NCBI GenBank assembly: GCA_023412715.1
Contig: JAEZCC010000013.1
Location: forward strand, 1 to 64,000
Direction of reading: 5' to 3'
Length of the DNA: 64,000 nt
Source: Bacillota bacterium
GTDB taxonomy: Bacteria > Bacillota > Clostridia > Oscillospirales > Acutalibacteraceae
Below the pieces are notes generated by a model. It searched no databases, had not been told where the DNA came from, and was given only the letters and a program-made list of their open reading frames with translations. Position 1 is the first letter of the stretch. The number at the start of each line of letters is the position of its first letter. This document shows positions 60,648-64,000 of the stretch, piece after piece. The translations under genes were made by a program, and so were the position numbers.

Positions 60648-61262
60648 ATGATCAGCACGGAAAGCCGAAAAGAACTTGATGTCTTTGTTGCAACGACGCA
60701 AAAGGAGCTGGCCCGATATACCGACATGATTAACCCTGATCTGTATGAAAAGGCGGCGGCTATAATTATGGATGCGGAAAAGCATGGAAACCGGGTCCAC
60801 ATCACCGGGATCGGAAAGCCGTCGCATGTTGCGGAATACATGGCCTCCCTGCTTTCTTCCACCGGCACGCCGACCTATTATCTGCACGGGACGGAAGCGG
60901 TTCACGGTTCCTGCGGGCAGCTGGTGGCCGGCGACGTTGTCATCTGCATTTCCAACAGCGGAGAAACGACGGAGCTGAAGGCTACGGTCAAGGCAGTCAA
61001 AAGCAACGGCTGCAGAGTAATCGCCGTTTCGGGAAACCCCAATTCCTGGCTTGCCAAAGCGGGAGACGCCTTTCTATACGCCGGCGTTTCCCAGGAGGGA
61101 GGGCCGCTGAACCGCGCACCCAGGGCCTCCATCCTGGCCGAAATTCTGGTCCTTCAGGGGCTGAGCGTCGTCCTGCAGGCGGCCCGGGGGCTCACGCCGC
61201 AGGAATATGTCGGGTGGCACCCGGGCGGCGCGCTCGGCCATCTGCGCGAAGACGAAAAATAA
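60648..61262 (+). CDS. SIS-domain sugar-phosphate isomerase (KpsF/GutQ-like, no CBS domains)
   Basis: A 204-residue single SIS domain. Sugar-phosphate-binding motifs: HITGIGKPSHVAEYMASLLSS near residue 45, HGSCGQLVAGDVVICISNSGET near residue 85 and APRASILAEILVLQGLSVVLQ near residue 160. The family interconverts aldose and ketose phosphates, such as D-arabinose-5-P with D-ribulose-5-P; the CBS domains of KdsD are missing. ATG 60648 follows AAAGGAG. It may supply the isomerase step otherwise absent from this locus. Confidence 0.85.
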   Translation: MISTESRKELDVFVATTQKELARYTDMINPDLYEKAAAIIMDAEKHGNRVHITGIGKPSHVAEYMASLLSSTGTPTYYLHGTEAVHGSCGQLVAGDVVICISNSGETTELKATVKAVKSNGCRVIAVSGNPNSWLAKAGDAFLYAGVSQEGGPLNRAPRASILAEILVLQGLSVVLQAARGLTPQEYVGWHPGGALGHLREDEK

Positions 61263-61275
61263 AGGGGGAACGGTT

Positions 61276-61680
61276 ATGCTGAAAACAGCCTGTATCAATC
61301 CGGAACTGATGAAGGCGCTCTCTTTCTGCGGCCACGGTGATAAAATCCTGATTGCGGACGGGAACTATCCGCTGTCCTCAAAAACCGGGGACGCCGCAAA
61401 AGTATATCTCGGGCTTACAAAAGGGATCCCTCTCGTGACGGACGTCCTGAATGTCCTGAAGCAGGAAGTCAGCATTGAACAGGCGGAGGTCATGGTGCCG
61501 GAAGGCGCCGAGCCGCCGATTTTCCGGGAATTCCGCGGCATTCTGAACGGGATCGAGCTGAAGCCGCTGAAACGGTTCGATTTTTACGACGCCTGCTGCG
61601 CCCAGGGCGTGAAGCTGGCCATCTCCACAGGCGAGAGCAGAACGTTCGCCAATATTCTGCTGACGGTGGGCGTCGCCTAG
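61276..61680 (+). CDS. RbsD/FucU-family sugar mutarotase
   Basis: A 134-residue protein that converts ring forms of a sugar such as ribose or fucose. Family motifs: LSFCGHGDKILIADGNYP with the catalytic His near residue 20, and REFRGILNG plus C-terminal FDFYDACCAQGVKLAISTGE. Pattern is closer to FucU than to RbsD. ATG 61276 follows AAAGGGGG. Last gene of the sugar locus; 13 bases after the isomerase. Bases 61681-61813 hold no recognisable gene. Confidence 0.87.
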   Translation: MLKTACINPELMKALSFCGHGDKILIADGNYPLSSKTGDAAKVYLGLTKGIPLVTDVLNVLKQEVSIEQAEVMVPEGAEPPIFREFRGILNGIELKPLKRFDFYDACCAQGVKLAISTGESRTFANILLTVGVA

Positions 61681-61813
61681 CCGGAAGGCCGGGTCTTGTC
61701 TCTGCGGAATTCCCTGCCGCGGCGCGGCGCCGCGCCCGTGTGTCACGCCGGAATCGCCGACATATCCTAAAAGTACGGCGGTCCGTTACGGATGCGCCGG
61801 GAGGTGCATCGAT

Positions 61814-61924
61814 ATGAGAATCCGGCAGGCCTTTTTTCCTTTCCGCCGGCGGTTCCGGGTACGGCGGAGAAGCGCCGGCGTCTCCGGATCCGTCTTCGGC
61901 ACAGAGGGAGGGGACGGAACATGA
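61814..61924 (+). CDS. Possible 36-codon basic peptide coupled to the next gene
   Basis: ATG 61814 has GGGAGGTG about seven bases upstream, better than chance, and the frame ends TGA at 61922-61924, overlapping the downstream start ATGATG at 61921. The peptide is Arg/Phe-rich in the first half and Gly/Ser-rich in the second. It may be a leader for translational coupling. Coding status is uncertain. Confidence 0.4.
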   Translation: MRIRQAFFPFRRRFRVRRRSAGVSGSVFGTEGGDGT

Positions 61925-62238
61925 TGCCGGCTTGGCTGGCATGGATACAGGCGCTTGGCATCCCGTCGCTTTTCGCGTCGCTCATCATCCTCTGGGTGCA
62001 GCATATCATGAAAAGACGCGACACGCAGGAGCGGGAACGCGAAGCGGCCAGACAGAGGAACAACGTGCTTCTGATCCGCATGGTCGGCGCTTCCATCGAG
62101 CTTGGGGAAGCGACCGCGCACGCGGCGCAGCTTGGCCACCCGAACGGGGACATAGAGACGGCGCTCGACTGCGCGCGCCAGATCAAAGAAGAGCAGCAGG
62201 AGTTTCTCACGGAGCAGTCACAGAAAAATATTCTCTGA
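61921..62238 (+). CDS. Small single-span membrane protein resembling phage lysis-cassette proteins
   Basis: A 105-residue protein with one N-terminal membrane helix (about residues 4-28) and a charged helical tail. The tail contains NNVLLIRMVGASIELGEATA and CARQIKEEQQEFLTEQS, a pattern I associate with small proteins next to endolysins in clostridial prophages; holin-like function is a guess. No phage genes are nearby. GGGAGGGG precedes the start (ATG 61921 or 61924). Confidence 0.6.
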   Translation: MMPAWLAWIQALGIPSLFASLIILWVQHIMKRRDTQEREREAARQRNNVLLIRMVGASIELGEATAHAAQLGHPNGDIETALDCARQIKEEQQEFLTEQSQKNIL

Positions 62239-62290
62239 GTTTTCTAAAGATGCAGAAAACCGCGCCGCCAAACGGCATAAAATAAATTCA

Positions 62291-62315
62291 GCCGTCCGAA
62301 AACCGGACGGCTTTT
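62291..62315 (+). terminator. Rho-independent terminator
   Basis: Eight-base-pair stem (62291-62298 with 62304-62311), five-base loop, four T. It isolates the small membrane protein gene from the regulator at 62374. Confidence 0.8.
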
Positions 62316-62373
62316 CCTAATAAAAGGAAGAGGGGGTTCCCGGGGCCGCAGGGCCCGGAACGGGTGGATCCGC

Positions 62374-63597
62374 ATGAAAATAGGAGCGTTTGCAAAACAG
62401 AACGGGGTCGGCATCGACACGGTCCGCCATTATATGGATCTCGAGCTGCTGATCCCCCAAAAAGCCGGAAAGCAGTATGAATTCGATCTTCAGTGCCAGA
62501 AGGATTTTGAAGAAATCCTTTACCTGAAGTCGCTTGGCTTCAGCCTGCTGGAAATCAAAAACATCTTCCTCGTGAGGCACCTCGGCGCAATGACTTCCTT
62601 TCAGCAGATGGAGCAGTTCCGGGGTATTTTCCGGCAGAAGCAGGCAGACGTCCGCGCGCAGATCGAAGCGCTGAGCCGGGAAGCGTCCCGGCTGGAAAGC
62701 GAGCTGCGGAAAATGGAAACCGCGCCCGGCGGCCCGCGCCGCAGCTTCGGCGTGGATCTCGCCAGCCTGCGCTTTCTCTGCTGCGGCCGCTGCGGGAAGC
62801 CCCTTCACCTGCACGGCGCCTGTGTGGACGACGACCGCATCCTTTCCGGCAGGCTCACGTGCGAATGCGGCACGGAATACACCGTGCGCGACGGCATTCT
62901 TTTTGCCGGCGGCGGGTGCCGCGGCGAAGAGGAAGACAATCAGCTGCCCGACGTTCTCTCTTACATGGAGCAGACGGACGAGGAATACCTGAAAAAAGTC
63001 GACAAGACGATTGTGTGGACCCTGCACCGGATCGATTTCGGCGGCCTCGCCGGAAAAGTCCTTCTGGAGCCGGGCGTGGGCAGCGGCTTCCTTCTACGGC
63101 GCCTGTACGGGAGCCTGCCGGAAAGCGCCGTGTATTTCGCGGTCGACCGCAGCCCGGTGCGGCTGCGGTTCCTCAAAAGCATTCTGGAAAAGGCCGAGCC
63201 GCAGAAGAACGTCGCGCTGCTCTGCTGCGATTTTTCGCACATCCCGTTGAAGGAACGCTGCGTGGACGCGGTCTGCGACTTCTCCGGCAGCACCGCGTAC
63301 GCCTTCGAGCACCCGGAGTTCCTGCTGGATAAAATTGATCGTCTGACGAAGCCGGACGCCGAGCTGATCGGCTCTTACATCGTGTTCCGCAGCATCCGCC
63401 CGGAAAACGAGATCCCGCAGGAATGCCGGCCGCTGTTCCGGCTCGATCCGGTGAAAAAGCACATCGCGGCGCTGGGCTTCCAAAAGCAGGCGGAGTACCT
63501 CTCGGAAGCCGTGGACCGGGGAGGCATTTACGAAAGCTACTTCTCGGGCGGCGAGCAGGTGCAGACGTACAGCTTCGTGGGGAAAAGGCCGGGTTGA
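62374..63597 (+). CDS. MerR-type regulator fused to zinc ribbon and methyltransferase-like domain
   Basis: A 407-residue three-part protein. Residues 1-70 are a MerR winged helix (MKIGAFAKQNGVGIDTVRHY), residues 75-118 a coiled coil typical of MerR dimers, residues 130-170 a zinc ribbon (CGRC ... CECG), and residues 220-330 a Rossmann methyltransferase-like domain with SAM motif LLEPGVGSGFLL and later CDFSHIPLKERCVDAVCDF. A MerR that carries its own SAM-binding effector is unusual. No ligand is predictable. GGATCC spacing leaves only a weak binding site before ATG 62374. Confidence 0.8.
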   Translation: MKIGAFAKQNGVGIDTVRHYMDLELLIPQKAGKQYEFDLQCQKDFEEILYLKSLGFSLLEIKNIFLVRHLGAMTSFQQMEQFRGIFRQKQADVRAQIEALSREASRLESELRKMETAPGGPRRSFGVDLASLRFLCCGRCGKPLHLHGACVDDDRILSGRLTCECGTEYTVRDGILFAGGGCRGEEEDNQLPDVLSYMEQTDEEYLKKVDKTIVWTLHRIDFGGLAGKVLLEPGVGSGFLLRRLYGSLPESAVYFAVDRSPVRLRFLKSILEKAEPQKNVALLCCDFSHIPLKERCVDAVCDFSGSTAYAFEHPEFLLDKIDRLTKPDAELIGSYIVFRSIRPENEIPQECRPLFRLDPVKKHIAALGFQKQAEYLSEAVDRGGIYESYFSGGEQVQTYSFVGKRPG

Positions 63598-63608
63598 CCC
63601 CGGCTTTT
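63583..63608 (+). terminator. Probable terminator overlapping the end of the MerR fusion gene
   Basis: Stem GCCGGG (63588-63593) with CCCGGC (63599-63604) flanked by AAAA and TTTT. It overlaps the stop codon. Confidence 0.5.
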
Positions 63609-63643
63609 GTGTTTTCGGGCTGAAAAAAGCCTTCGCGTACCGC

Positions 63644-63674
63644 TTGACGCCGGGCCGGCCCGACGGTTTACAAT
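63644..63674 (+). promoter_or_regulatory. Possible promoter of the MFS transporter
   Basis: TTGACG at 63644-63649 and TACAAT at 63669-63674 with a 19-base spacer, slightly long and GC-rich. Long spacers are typical of MerR-controlled promoters, and the upstream gene is a MerR fusion; this link is inference. Confidence 0.45.
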
Positions 63675-63701
63675 GGCCTCACAGCAAGGAGGCCGTCGAT
63701 T

Positions 63702-64000
63702 GTGAAACCGTTGCGGAGGCCGCGGAGCGAGCGGTTCAATTTTACCATGTTCTTTGCGGGGCGGACCGTGTCCGTCCTGATGTCTTCCGTCTATACGTTT
63801 GCCGTGGGGCTGTACGTATTAAAGCTGACGGGCTCCGGCCTTTCGTTCGCCGTCACGCTGGCGCTGCAGATTGCCCCGACCGTGCTGCTCGGCCCGGTCG
63901 CCGGCGTGCTTGCGGACAGGTATAATAAAAAGGTCATGGCCGTCTCTGCGGACGCGTTCAGCGGCTGCATTTTTCTCGCGCTGTTCCTCTGCAGCGGCGG
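63702..64000 (+). CDS. MFS efflux transporter, 5' end only
   Basis: Starts GTG 63702 with AAGGAGG nine bases upstream and runs off the window. The 99 visible residues include two to three membrane segments and the MFS loop motif GVLADRYNKKVMAV (consensus GxLaDrxgrkxxl) near residue 71. The form GRTVSVLMSSVYTFAVGLYVLKLTGS resembles the DHA3/MefA-type exporters. It lies just after the MerR fusion gene, which may regulate it. Confidence 0.85.
   Translation, partial: MKPLRRPRSERFNFTMFFAGRTVSVLMSSVYTFAVGLYVLKLTGSGLSFAVTLALQIAPTVLLGPVAGVLADRYNKKVMAVSADAFSGCIFLALFLCSG

Overview
The window is a high-GC Firmicute chromosome segment, most like a clostridium of the Oscillospirales/Ruminococcaceae type; genus is not claimed. 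Evidence: AGGAGG-type ribosome binding sites, Gram-positive flagellar gene content (fliY with CheC-like modules, cheC, cheD, flbD, fapA, fliW, csrA), sigma-A promoters of the TTGACA/TATAAT type and clostridial/Bacillus-type sigma-28 (SigD) promoters. About 46 kb is a nearly complete flagellum and chemotaxis island; the last 16 kb carries a drug-efflux gene, an initiator tRNA, small orphan genes and a carbohydrate-utilisation locus.

Region 1 (1-11.7 kb): cheA-cheR-cheB-mcp run leftward from a sigma-28 promoter at 6264-6290. Rightward lie a FliK-like gene and a gene for a stand-alone FlhB C-terminal domain (a ylqG-ylqH type pair), then a second sigma-28 unit cheW-pilZ-cheW-mcp. Region 2 (11.8-15.6 kb): a sigma-28 unit fliD-fliS-fliT-like, ending tail-to-tail against the large operon. 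Region 3 (39.6 down to 15.6 kb): the large fla/che operon on the minus strand, flgB-flgC-fliE-fliF-fliG-fliH-fliI-fliJ-fliK-flgD-(TIGR02530-type gene)-flgE-flbD-fliM-fliY-cheY-fliO-fliP-fliQ-fliR-flhB-flhA-sigD-two flgF/flgG-family rod genes-fapA-cheC-cheD, from a sigma-A promoter at 39785-39813. Region 4 (40-46.9 kb): flgM-flgN-flgK-flgL-orf-fliW-csrA from a sigma-28 promoter, then flagellin from its own sigma-28 promoter and a strong terminator.

The logic is a two-step cascade. Sigma-A transcribes the basal body, export gate, switch, hook and SigD; SigD then transcribes flagellin, cap, hook-associated proteins, chaperones, chemotaxis signalling and its own anti-sigma factor FlgM. FliW and CsrA are placed to control flagellin translation. 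fliL, flhF, flhG, motA and motB are absent from this window.

Region 5 (47-49.7 kb): a MATE transporter, tRNA-fMet with promoter and terminator, a small GNAT acetyltransferase and a DUF3892 protein. Region 6 (49.9-61.7 kb): a divergent carbohydrate locus with a class II (FBA/GatY-type) aldolase facing a rhamnulokinase-like kinase, a FucA/RhaD-type aldolase, a sugar ABC importer without its ATPase, a second FGGY kinase, a ROK repressor, a ribokinase-family kinase, a SIS isomerase and an RbsD/FucU mutarotase. The set looks catabolic, but the sugar cannot be named from sequence. Region 7 (61.8-64 kb): a 36-codon ORF coupled to a phage-type small membrane protein, a MerR/zinc-ribbon/methyltransferase fusion, and the start of an MFS transporter cut by the window end.
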